This document shows, piece after piece, positions 7,647-15,042 of a stretch of 19,533 bases of DNA (positions are counted from its first letter, which is position 1; each line of letters starts with the position of its first letter). A model generated the notes under the pieces. The model saw only the letters and a program-made list of their open reading frames with translations. It had not been told where the DNA came from and did no database searches. Both the position numbers and the translations under genes were made by a program. Origin of the DNA: JAGOTP01 sp964359565. Its GTDB lineage: Bacteria > Patescibacteriota > Patescibacteriia > 2-12-FULL-60-25. The stretch lies in the NCBI GenBank assembly GCA_964359565.1, contig CAYHTN010000023.1, positions 1 to 19,533 of the forward strand, in the 5' to 3' direction.

Positions 7647-10600
7647 TTAACGCGTGTAGCTCAACGTGTCAAAGCGGCGGACGTAGAGATCATCCATCCA
7701 ATCTCCGGAAGTTGCGCTCCCTGGAGTGGTTTCAGAACGATCTGACCAAACGAACGTTCCTGGGAAGCTGACAATAGCGTTACCAGAAGTCGTTGCGTTC
7801 AAGTTCGGACCTGGCAAGCCCATCGAACTCAAGATCGTGTTGGCACTGTCTGCGGTCAAGTAACCCGTGACGACCGTCGTTACACCCGTAGTGGTGAAGC
7901 CGACGCTCACACTGTCACCTGCAGCCGTACCGGCCACGTTGGCACGAACAGAGTATTCGACACCTTGTCCAGCGATCAACTCAGGACTCGTGAAGGTCAC
8001 AACGATGCGACCGGTTGTGCTGGCAACTGGCCAGGTACCGCTCACAAGGTTGCCGCCATTCGTATCCTGAATCGTGTACAACGACGTGTCTAAGAACTCA
8101 CCAGCACGCTTCAACTTGAAGGAGCTGAGAGCCAAAGCGCTCGCGGTACCCGTGGACTTCGAGAAGGAAAGTGTGAACTTCTTCAAGGAGACCGGGCCTG
8201 CGGCATCTGCACCAACCGTGAAGGTCATCAGTGAGTATTCACTGCTGTTGGTCAAAACAGCGGAGCTGGATGGGATCGTCACCATTGGCTTCGACTTGCG
8301 CACCACGAAGGTGTTGCCAAGCGTAGAAGAACCAGCGGCGTAAATACGCTCACCAGAACCCATACCAACCATCTTCACATTGAATTTGCTTGTGTAGTTG
8401 CTGTCGTACTCACCCGTGGTGTTCCCGGCAGCAAGACCGACCGTGAAGGCATTCCCTGAACGAGGAGCAGGGGCACCAGCCGTCGTCTGAGAAGAGGCTT
8501 GCAAATTCGTCAACTTCGCCCAGATTTGGAACGAAACTGGACTGTCTTTCATCACCATGAGAGGAGTGGAACCCAAGTCAATGTCTTGAGAAGAGTTCAT
8601 ACCACCCTGCAAAGGAGACTCAGCAAGAAGCGTACCATCCTTCGCGACACCGATCGCGGTGAATGCAGAGGAGTCACCCGTCGTGGTGACGATCAAACGC
8701 TCAATGCGGACATCTTCGTTCTGCGCACTGGCGCTGAACTTCGCGACTGGGTACCAAGCACTTGGGGATGGGACCAAAATCGTGGATTGCAAGGAGCTGT
8801 TCTCAGAATTGATCGTGACTGTACCCGAGTTCTGGACCGTCAAGCGGACCGCAGGGTTCGTGGTGTTATCACCGTTAGAGTCAACTGCGGTAGAAACCGT
8901 AGCGGTCACCGTGTTGGAATCTTGGTCTTGCGCGGTGACGTCAGTCGCACCGTTGATGAGACCAAGAGAGAAGGTGTTCACGCCGGCAGAACCACCGAGA
9001 ACAGAAGCCATCGTACACTTGACGACAAGGGTCTTATTCAGACCGCGTCCAACGCGCCAGCTAAGATTGGTGAAGTTCATGACACCACTTGAATCTGGAG
9101 TCTTGCCATCGGAGCGAATCGTATCACCCTCGTACAAGGCACAGGAACTCAAGGATGTGGCCAAGTTCGCTGCGGTAGCCGCACCAATCGAGGAAGTGAA
9201 AGAAGCTTGACCTGTGACCTTCACGGCCGTCACGAGGACGTCGCTCTGGGCACCGGCTTGGAAGCTCATACCAAGGGATGGCACGAGCGCTTGTTTCTTC
9301 ACAACCGTGGCGGAGGATGGGCTGGAGGCGAGACCAACCGTGAGGCTGGAAGCTTTCACCGTCATCACGTTACCGGTGATGTTGGCGTTTGGCACAACAC
9401 TCGCGGATGGCGTGAGGTATTCACCTGTATCGACGACACGAATATCGTTGGTGTTGAAGGTGTTCAACTGAACCACGAAGTTCTTATCGACGTAGTCCGT
9501 ATCGCTCGAGCTGGAAAGATCCACGACAACTTCGAAGTTACGTGTCTGACCAATGTTGAGGTAAATGGAGTTCGAGAAGGTGATTGTCGAAGTTGCACCC
9601 GTACCAATGATCGTTGCGCTCGAAGGAGAGGTAGGACCTTGGACGGTCTGACCCGTGGCAACATCACGAATGCGAACATTCTTGATGAAGTCTTCGTCAC
9701 AAGCCGTGGCAGAAGTACCGTTACAAACCTGTCCGCCGTTGGTGGAACCAACTTTGACGTACATGTTGCGAACTTCAACCTGGCTGCTTTGTGAAGTAAG
9801 CGCGAAGCGGTACAAGACTACACCGTTCTGACCCTTCGCCACGTTCTGCGTTGGAGGACCATTGAAGGCGATCGTGAACTGGCCACCACGCGTATTAAGC
9901 GTAATGAAGTTCGTGCTCGTACCATCGAAGGTTGCACCAGAGCTAGAACAGCTGGTTGGGGAAGACGTGCTAATACAGACTAAGGCACCGGATCCATACG
10001 TTTTGTCGACCGCATAGATGTCCGTTGAGTATTCAACGTACGTCTTGATCGCACGACCCGAGCGACCTGTCACATCGGCCTTCAAGGAGAAGACACGGGT
10101 GTTGCCATTCGGAATCAAGTATGGAGGATTGAAGTTCAAGACAATTTGACCATTGCCCGTGATTGCAGCTGCCGTCGCGACAACCGTCGTCCCTTGATAA
10201 AGGTTGAAGTTACGCAAATCGGAGTTGCTGATATCACCACCCTGGAACAGGGTCACACGGCGGATTTCAATGTCGTTCGTGTTGGCAATGAGTTTGAAGT
10301 TGGAAATTTCAATTTGAGTCGAACCGACGTTGACATCGGCTGGAGTCGAACCCTTTTGAACGTCCAAGCGAGCAGCGGCCGCCGTACCGATGACGAAGGT
10401 GTTCGCACGCACTGGGAACGAACCTGTGATCGTCATACCGGTTGTCGTTGGCATAATCACAGAAGCGGCATCCATGATTTCAAAGGCGTGTTGACCACCC
10501 GTGACCATGGAGGAACCTGAGTTCTGCACATCACCCACGATCACGAGAGGCACCGTTTGACCGGCGGCAACCATGACGTTCAAGCCGTTGAATTCAACGG

Positions 10601-11555
10601 TGTTGGTGGTGGAGTTGATGGTACGACCCGTCGTAAGACGTGTACCGTTGGCGTCATAGAGGTAGACGTTGCTGAAATCAGACGTCGAACCAACGCCGAC
10701 ACGATGCACACGCAAGCCGCTAACCGTCACAGCGGAAGAACCGCCCATGAGATTAAACTTGGCAAGCATGGAGCCAGAGCTGCCCTTTGGAAGGGTTGCG
10801 CCTGCTGGCGTATCAGAGGCAAGAGACACTGTCACCATACCAGATGGTGGAAGAGTCACAGCCATACAAACAGCGTCCGAAAGATCGGATTCGCGCGCCG
10901 TGACGTCTGCACCCGCTGGGTAGGCAATCGTCGTGGCAATGACGTTCGCTGGGTTATACATGTTCGCGGACATCCCAGCGCCGACAAGCTTACGCTTCAT
11001 ACCGTTCCAGACGACGTATGTCATGCCTGGTTCAGATGCGTAAGAAATGAGGGAACCGTTTGGATGAACAGCGGATGGGATCGAAGAACCGACGGAGTAG
11101 TTCACGAAGAACGCATCCGGAACGTCGACCACGCGGCGGGCCCAGTTAGAGCCAAACAACGAGATTGCGACGGATTCCGATTCGACCCAGTGCAATGTGC
11201 CACATTTAGTGACGGCATACACTTTAGGGTCGGTCGTGATTTTAACCAATTTCGTACCTGGGCGCATCGTCATGTTGCCGCCGATCTGCACAGCTGCCAA
11301 TTCGGCATCCGTGATCACTTTCACAGACGAGAAGTCCATGAACCAGGAGAAGAATGTTGTTTCGTTCGGGAACACATAACGCTTCATGTCGGAACCGTAG
11401 TAGTACACGGCTGGACCGGAAGCCTTAATGAGGTCACCGGAAACGAGAGTTGCAGCAGAAGCGGCACCTGGCAAGGCAAGCAAGCCAGTTCCCACTGTGG
11501 AGGCAACCATCGTAAACGAGACGAAGGAGGAAACGATTTTTTTAACGAGACTCAT
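7647..11555 (-). CDS. Large secreted modular surface protein, probable S-layer-like protein
   Basis: A 1302-residue exported protein. Residues 1-34 are a Sec signal peptide (MSLVKKIVSSF..., cleavage after AASA). Residues 36-235 form a module with GDLIKASGPAVYYYGSD, KRYVFPNETTFFSWF, RPGTKLVKI and DVPDAFFVNY, with a partial second copy around YVVWNGMKRKLVG (180-191). I recognise this module from CPR surface proteins. About six beta-rich, Ig-like repeats of 150-180 residues follow, starting near 241, 396, 557, 737, 904 and 1087. Each opens with a short T/V-rich strand and contains a 'lxxFxlxaxxxxvxIxxlxv' core. The C-terminus (1263-1302) carries FVWSDRSETTPGSATSGDW, similar to tails of other CPR exported proteins. 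There are eight cysteines, no transmembrane anchor and no sortase motif. Composition (Ser/Thr/Val/Ala/Gly-rich, few Lys) suits an abundant extracellular coat. It lies downstream of a sigma factor and a DUF5667-type gene. S-layer function is inferred. Confidence 0.85.
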   Translation of the reverse strand: MSLVKKIVSSFVSFTMVASTVGTGLLALPGAASAATLVSGDLIKASGPAVYYYGSDMKRYVFPNETTFFSWFMDFSSVKVITDAELAAVQIGGNMTMRPGTKLVKITTDPKVYAVTKCGTLHWVESESVAISLFGSNWARRVVDVPDAFFVNYSVGSSIPSAVHPNGSLISYASEPGMTYVVWNGMKRKLVGAGMSANMYNPANVIATTIAYPAGADVTARESDLSDAVCMAVTLPPSGMVTVSLASDTPAGATLPKGSSGSMLAKFNLMGGSSAVTVSGLRVHRVGVGSTSDFSNVYLYDANGTRLTTGRTINSTTNTVEFNGLNVMVAAGQTVPLVIVGDVQNSGSSMVTGGQHAFEIMDAASVIMPTTTGMTITGSFPVRANTFVIGTAAAARLDVQKGSTPADVNVGSTQIEISNFKLIANTNDIEIRRVTLFQGGDISNSDLRNFNLYQGTTVVATAAAITGNGQIVLNFNPPYLIPNGNTRVFSLKADVTGRSGRAIKTYVEYSTDIYAVDKTYGSGALVCISTSSPTSCSSSGATFDGTSTNFITLNTRGGQFTIAFNGPPTQNVAKGQNGVVLYRFALTSQSSQVEVRNMYVKVGSTNGGQVCNGTSATACDEDFIKNVRIRDVATGQTVQGPTSPSSATIIGTGATSTITFSNSIYLNIGQTRNFEVVVDLSSSSDTDYVDKNFVVQLNTFNTNDIRVVDTGEYLTPSASVVPNANITGNVMTVKASSLTVGLASSPSSATVVKKQALVPSLGMSFQAGAQSDVLVTAVKVTGQASFTSSIGAATAANLATSLSSCALYEGDTIRSDGKTPDSSGVMNFTNLSWRVGRGLNKTLVVKCTMASVLGGSAGVNTFSLGLINGATDVTAQDQDSNTVTATVSTAVDSNGDNTTNPAVRLTVQNSGTVTINSENSSLQSTILVPSPSAWYPVAKFSASAQNEDVRIERLIVTTTGDSSAFTAIGVAKDGTLLAESPLQGGMNSSQDIDLGSTPLMVMKDSPVSFQIWAKLTNLQASSQTTAGAPAPRSGNAFTVGLAAGNTTGEYDSNYTSKFNVKMVGMGSGERIYAAGSSTLGNTFVVRKSKPMVTIPSSSAVLTNSSEYSLMTFTVGADAAGPVSLKKFTLSFSKSTGTASALALSSFKLKRAGEFLDTSLYTIQDTNGGNLVSGTWPVASTTGRIVVTFTSPELIAGQGVEYSVRANVAGTAAGDSVSVGFTTTGVTTVVTGYLTADSANTILSSMGLPGPNLNATTSGNAIVSFPGTFVWSDRSETTPGSATSGDWMDDLYVRRFDTLSYTR

Positions 11556-11718
11556 AATGACCTGTAGGTCTAATTCAGAGAAACTCTTGCGAGTTCCACC
11601 AAATGTATAGAGAAAACCGTGAATAATAGCTCAGACCCCCGAGAAAGATCCCGGGTTCGACCTTTAGTAGTCCGAGTGAAAAAATGCATCACACGAGTGG
11701 GATTGAAAAGGCACACAC

Positions 11719-11772
11719 CTTTCTCACCCGCCAGAAGACAGATTATTGTCTATCCTCTGGTGGATGAGAAAG
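11719..11772 (-). terminator. Long hairpin immediately after the DUF5667-type gene, probable terminator or 3' stabilising structure
   Basis: Abuts the stop codon at 11773. The outer stem CTTTCTCA/TGAGAAAG (11719-11726 with 11765-11772) continues through a G-T pair and CC/GG, then after one mismatch CCAGA/TCTGG, then GACA/TGTC around an AATAAT-type loop. No clean U-run follows on the minus strand. An overlapping alternative small hairpin, AAAGG-TGTGTG-CCTTTT, uses the distal arm and does end in U residues. The two are mutually exclusive, so this could be an attenuator ahead of the surface-protein gene rather than a plain terminator. Confidence 0.5.
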
Positions 11773-12996
11773 TTACTTTTTCTCCCCTATTTTTGACTCA
11801 GTCGTTGTTGCCGTTGTACTTGCATTCTTTTCTGGTGGTAACGCTGAGGTCGTGGTCGCGGTTGAAGTAGACACAGGCGGCGGTAATCCCGACGAAGTGG
11901 TTGAGCTCATGTTGGCTGTGATCTGCTCAACCTTCTTTTCGGCCGTTACTGCATCTCGATTTACTTCGACAAGTTTATTTGTTGCCTCTTCGATCTTATT
12001 TTCACTGAGAAGTTGCTTTGCTTCTTTCAGACTTGCATTTGCGGTTGCAATCTCAGGGAGAGACGAGGTAGTGGAAGTAGCCACGGGCGACAGAGACGAA
12101 GTGGTGGAAGCCGTGGTAGACGAGCTAGGTCCAAGGAGAGGGACCGTGGTAGAAGAAACGGCATTTGCTAGTTGTTGAGTCGTGTCTGCGATATGCCCCT
12201 CAACGCCATCTACCTTTGCCGTAATGGAGAGAATCAGCGCTTCGCGTGAAACAACTTTTTGCGATTCTGCATCGGACTGTGTTTCTAAGATGACTTGAAC
12301 CGCCTTGACCGAAGTATTGACTGCGGCTGCCTCCGCTTCGGCGATCTGCGAGCGCGCTTCTGGAGCTGCCGTGATCTTCATTTCTTTGAGAGAGGCGACG
12401 ATACTTGTTCCTGCCTCGTCCACGATCTTCGCCGCCTTGGTACGATCGACCGGCTCTTCATCTTTTGTATCTGTCAGTTGATTTTTGACGGTATCGAGAT
12501 CACGCTTGAGGTTTTCTGCCGCTTCTTTGATACGAGCCGGCTCCTTAGGCTCAACTTGATTTAACCGTCTGATCTCTTCGACGCGACGGGTTACGAATTC
12601 GGTTTTAAGACGGATCTTATCGGTTTTCCCTGAGGCAAAAACGAGTCGTGTTTGTTCAGCAGCGATCTTGACAGGATAGAGCAAGTCTCCAGGCACCGCT
12701 CGCTCTGCTGCAGAGACGCTAGCGATTGAACCAGAGAGAACGACAGCGAGACCGGACAACAGAGCAATGGCCGGACCACGAACCGTGGCAATAAATTCTG
12801 TTGGCAAAAATGATTGATAGAGCTCTTTCAAGACTTGGGGCACTGATTGTGCCGACTGACTCGAGGTTTGAAAATCGCTACGAACACGCGCTAATAATTT
12901 TTCGCGGTCACGAAACACCCAGGCAGCGTCTGGCTGAATGCCATGCTCCATCTTGCGGATGGTAGCGAGTCGCTTTTGGAGTTCGCGAGGTGACAT
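11773..12996 (-). CDS. DUF5667-type single-pass membrane protein, putative anti-sigma-like partner
   Basis: A 407-residue protein. Residues 1-65 are a soluble, charged cytoplasmic segment (MSPRELQKRLATIRKMEHGIQPDAAWVFRDRE...). One membrane helix lies at about 72-95 (VRGPAIALLSGLAVVLSGSIASVSA), followed by the ERAVPGDLLYPVKIAAEQTRL signature (98-118) that I associate with DUF5667. Residues 120-280 are helical and coiled-coil-like. Two Ser/Thr/Pro low-complexity linkers (281-314 and 363-400) flank another helical stretch. The start lies 21 bp after the sigma-factor stop, so the two genes are almost certainly co-transcribed. A cytoplasmic N-terminus, one membrane pass and an external sensor in the gene after an ECF-like sigma factor resemble anti-sigma architecture. 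The anti-sigma role is inferred, as no zinc-finger (ZAS) motif is present. ATG 12996 has no Shine-Dalgarno. Confidence 0.75.
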   Translation of the reverse strand: MSPRELQKRLATIRKMEHGIQPDAAWVFRDREKLLARVRSDFQTSSQSAQSVPQVLKELYQSFLPTEFIATVRGPAIALLSGLAVVLSGSIASVSAAERAVPGDLLYPVKIAAEQTRLVFASGKTDKIRLKTEFVTRRVEEIRRLNQVEPKEPARIKEAAENLKRDLDTVKNQLTDTKDEEPVDRTKAAKIVDEAGTSIVASLKEMKITAAPEARSQIAEAEAAAVNTSVKAVQVILETQSDAESQKVVSREALILSITAKVDGVEGHIADTTQQLANAVSSTTVPLLGPSSSTTASTTSSLSPVATSTTSSLPEIATANASLKEAKQLLSENKIEEATNKLVEVNRDAVTAEKKVEQITANMSSTTSSGLPPPVSTSTATTTSALPPEKNASTTATTTESKIGEKK

Positions 12997-13017
12997 GGGA
13001 TAAAGGGGGAACTAGCT

Positions 13018-13603
13018 TTAATCGAGGAGGGCAAGCAGTGCTTTCATCGCTCGATGATGGATAACTCGTACGTGGCCGGGCGGTTTCTCGAGAATCGCTC
13101 CAATATCTGCATACCCTAGACCATCAATCAACCGCAGAGTTAAAACGTCTTGATAGTCCGTTTTAAGACGAGCGATCTTATCAAGAATCAGGGCGATATC
13201 CGCTCGTGCCTCGATCAGGGCACGGCCACGGGCTTCGTCAGAAAGTTCCGTTGTATTCGTAGTAGACGGTTCATCATCTAAAAACGTTACACGAGGGAGT
13301 CCGACCAACCGATCGTGGTCTTTACGATAGAGATCGGCAATAAGATTACGTGCCATTCGATACAGGAGAGCACGCATATTCTTCACCGGATCTTTACTCT
13401 CCTGTAAAAACTGCCAACCTCGCAAAAATGTTTCGGAGGTGATGTCTTCGGCCTGCTCTTTGGTGGGAACTTTAAGGACAACAAAANNNNNNNNNNAAAC
13501 GATAGATCGATTTAATATAGCGATCGTAGAGCTCTGCATACGCATCTGGGTCATGCTGGACCCGGATCCGAAACAGAAGATAGGCATCAAGGAGGTTGGT
13601 CAT
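13018..13603 (-). CDS. RNA polymerase sigma-70 family factor (ECF-like), split by an assembly gap
   Basis: The N-terminal part reads MTNLLDAYLLFRIR...DAYAELYDRYIKSIYR (sigma region 2 start). The C-terminal part reads VVLKVPTKEQAEDITSETFLRGW (region 2.2), MRALLYRMARNLIADLYRKD (2.3-2.4), then region 4 with LKTDYQDVLTLRLIDGLGYADIGAILEKPPGHVRVIHHRAMKALLALLD. Ten Ns at 13487-13496 interrupt it, and the two halves are in different frames across them. Overlapping the flanking T-runs restores a normal IYRFVVLKV join, so the gene is probably intact, about 190 residues. It would direct RNA polymerase to a specific promoter set, with the downstream DUF5667-type protein as likely membrane regulator. Start ATG 13603 is chosen because the region-2 homology begins there, although it lacks its own Shine-Dalgarno. 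Confidence 0.85.
13487..13496. other. Scaffold gap of 10 Ns
   Basis: Ten undetermined bases inside the sigma-factor gene. On the minus strand the flanks are ...TATCGTTT and TTTTGTTGTC..., which overlap by three Ts. Merging them gives an in-frame Arg-Phe-Val-Val, as expected for region 2. The Ns therefore probably stand for a failed overlap rather than missing sequence. Confidence 0.95.
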
Positions 13604-13614
13604 GCAAAAAATGG

Positions 13615-13632
13615 CTACATTCCCGTCTCCTT
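13615..13632 (-). promoter_or_regulatory. Strong Shine-Dalgarno with start-stop mini-ORF (AUG-UAG) ahead of the sigma factor
   Basis: On the minus strand AAGGAG (13632-13627) sits 6 nt before an ATG (13620-13618) followed at once by TAG (13617-13615). The sigma-factor ATG (13603) begins 17 nt downstream of that ATG in another frame and has no Shine-Dalgarno of its own. The only good ribosome binding site in the leader thus points at a one-codon ORF, suggesting translational coupling or re-initiation. It could also be chance. Confidence 0.5.
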
Positions 13633-13674
13633 TTCCTGTTCCTGCCAGAACGTAACGCTCACAAGAATGGAACG

Positions 13675-13703
13675 AGAATAGCCAAAAAAAGCCATTTTGG
13701 CAA
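13675..13703 (-). promoter_or_regulatory. Candidate sigma-70-type promoter for the sigma factor / DUF5667 operon
   Basis: Minus strand -35 TTGCCA (13703-13698), 17-bp spacer, -10 TATTCT (13680-13675), about 70 bp ahead of the sigma-factor ATG. The -35 matches consensus at 5 of 6 positions and the -10 at 4 of 6. The -35 overlaps a small inverted repeat GCCA-AAA-TGGC, a possible operator. Confidence 0.45.
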
Positions 13704-13744
13704 GAAAATAGTACTGAGACAGAATCATATTTTGGCCAATGTAA

Positions 13745-13772
13745 GCAAAAAGACCTCGAAAGGTCTTTTTGC
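13745..13772 (-). terminator. Intrinsic terminator downstream of the GT4 gene
   Basis: Perfect 12-bp stem GCAAAAAGACCT / AGGTCTTTTTGC (13745-13756 with 13761-13772). The loop is UUCG on the minus strand, followed by a U5 run in the descending arm. It lies 14 bp past the stop of the GT4 gene at 13787 and separates it from the sigma-factor promoter. It uses the same UUCG loop as the terminator at 7601. Confidence 0.9.
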
Positions 13773-13786
13773 AAAATGGAGACAAA

Positions 13787-14968
13787 TTAGAGAGATGACT
13801 GAGGGAGCGTGGTCACAAGAGCCGGTTCACCCAACAGAAGCTCCCGGTACATGCGATCAATATCGTCAATACGGTCAATATACTGGAAAGATCGGACAAG
13901 ATGCTGATAACCCTTTTCTCCCATGTCAGCACGCTCCTCTGGAGACCGTTGCATGAGCTCTTGCAAGCCTCGGGCAAGATCCTCGACATCTCGTGGTCGC
14001 ACTTCGATGGCTGCAGTACCAATCGCCTCACGATTTTGAGGCAGATTCGTCATGACCACGGGGCGACGATACGAAGCCGTCTCAAGTATGGCAAAAGACA
14101 ATCCTTCGCTTGAGGTTGGAAAAACGTGCGCCATCGCATGGGCCTGAAGCGCATGTAAGATATCATCAGAACGCTCACCTAAGAATTGAACTCCGGGAAT
14201 TTGTGCGCCGACACGATGAATCCATTGCACGTATCGATCGGTCCAAATTCCTCCACCTACAAACACGAGCGGCATAGATTGCCAACGTTCTGGTGCCTGT
14301 TTACGGGCGAGCGCATAGGCTTGTAATAAAATATGCGCTTGCTTATTCGGCACGAGACGACCAACAAAGAGGAGATATTGATTAGGAATTAACGAGAACG
14401 CCTGTAAAAGATTTTTCTCAGGCAGAGCCGTCGGGAGCTGATAGGGGTGCGAAATATAGACACTCTGACAACGATATTTTTGCAAACACGCGCGCATGAG
14501 CACCTGCGAGATCACGATCGTACGATCTGGAATACGACAGGCGAACCATTCACCGATCCGTAAAATCATCTTTGCGAATTTATTCCATTTCGCATGTTCT
14601 GAGTCTGTACAATGAAATGTAACGACTAATTTTGCGCGCGGCAAAAGTAAGCGGGCCAGAGGCGCAAGAAGCGCGATCCCTGTTCCATGTAAGTGGACAA
14701 TATCTGGATTCAGATGACGCGCATCCCAAAGCGCGGTAAAGCTATGCGTGATGGCATCCAAATGCTTGGTGTGAATACCGACCGTGAAGCGCTGCTCGAT
14801 CTGCTTTGGAGCTTCGGCTTGCCCCACATACCAGCGTCGAGCATAGACAATGACCCGATACCCACGTTCTGTGAGTCCGTTCGCGACAAAAGAAACATGC
14901 CGCTCAATTCCTCCAGAACGAGCCGGCAAGCCTTTTTGACCGATCATAACAACGGTAGGAAACGACAT
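13787..14968 (-). CDS. Glycosyltransferase family 4 (GT-B fold)
   Basis: A 393-residue enzyme starting MSFPTVVMIGQKGLPARSGGIERHV, the glycine-rich N-terminal signature of GT4 enzymes of the 'GQKGiPA..GGiE' kind. The acceptor domain includes DIVHLHGTG (89-97) and KLVVTFHCTDSEHAKW (113-128). The donor domain starts at YLLFVGRLVPNKQAHILLQAY (198-218), followed by MPLVFVGGG (232-240) and the EX7E motif EGLSFAILE (288-296). I chose ATG 14968 over the in-frame TTG at 15010 because that TTG is part of a near-consensus -35 box and the homology begins at 14968. The gene is flanked by its own promoter and terminator, so it is a single-gene unit. It probably adds a sugar to a surface glycan; the donor is unknown. 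Confidence 0.9.
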   Translation of the reverse strand: MSFPTVVMIGQKGLPARSGGIERHVSFVANGLTERGYRVIVYARRWYVGQAEAPKQIEQRFTVGIHTKHLDAITHSFTALWDARHLNPDIVHLHGTGIALLAPLARLLLPRAKLVVTFHCTDSEHAKWNKFAKMILRIGEWFACRIPDRTIVISQVLMRACLQKYRCQSVYISHPYQLPTALPEKNLLQAFSLIPNQYLLFVGRLVPNKQAHILLQAYALARKQAPERWQSMPLVFVGGGIWTDRYVQWIHRVGAQIPGVQFLGERSDDILHALQAHAMAHVFPTSSEGLSFAILETASYRRPVVMTNLPQNREAIGTAAIEVRPRDVEDLARGLQELMQRSPEERADMGEKGYQHLVRSFQYIDRIDDIDRMYRELLLGEPALVTTLPQSSL

Positions 14969-14981
14969 AAAATGACCCTGG

Positions 14982-15010
14982 TTTGTACCAGAAAATAGCC
15001 CTTTTGTCAA
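14982..15010 (-). promoter_or_regulatory. Sigma-70-type promoter of the single GT4 gene
   Basis: Minus strand -35 TTGACA (perfect, 15010-15005), 17-bp spacer, -10 TACAAA (14987-14982, 4 of 6). Transcription would start near 14975, only about 7 nt before the ATG at 14968, so the mRNA would be nearly leaderless. An alternative -10 TATAAA lies at 15031-15026 without a good -35. The first ten bases, TTGACAAAAG, recur at the promoter at 19440. Confidence 0.6.
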
Positions 15011-15042
15011 TGGTTAAGACGCTATTTTATACTAATATTAGC

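Noticed and set aside
10557..11567. A 336-codon plus-strand ORF, and other long plus-strand ORFs within 8499-9794, opposite the surface-protein gene
   Set aside because: Rich in His, Arg, Trp and Cys with no recognisable motif. The minus-strand gene has a signal peptide and modular homology throughout.
11640..11690. A tRNA-like GGGTTCGACC stretch resembling a T-loop
   Set aside because: The T-arm stem does not pair and no acceptor, D-arm or anticodon arm could be formed on either strand.
11852..12178. A plus-strand ORF rich in Val, Glu and Asp
   Set aside because: Antisense of the Ser/Thr low-complexity linkers in the DUF5667-type gene.
14969..15010. A TTG start at 15010 for the GT4 gene
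   Set aside because: The TTG is the first half of a perfect -35 box and the added residues have no family similarity.
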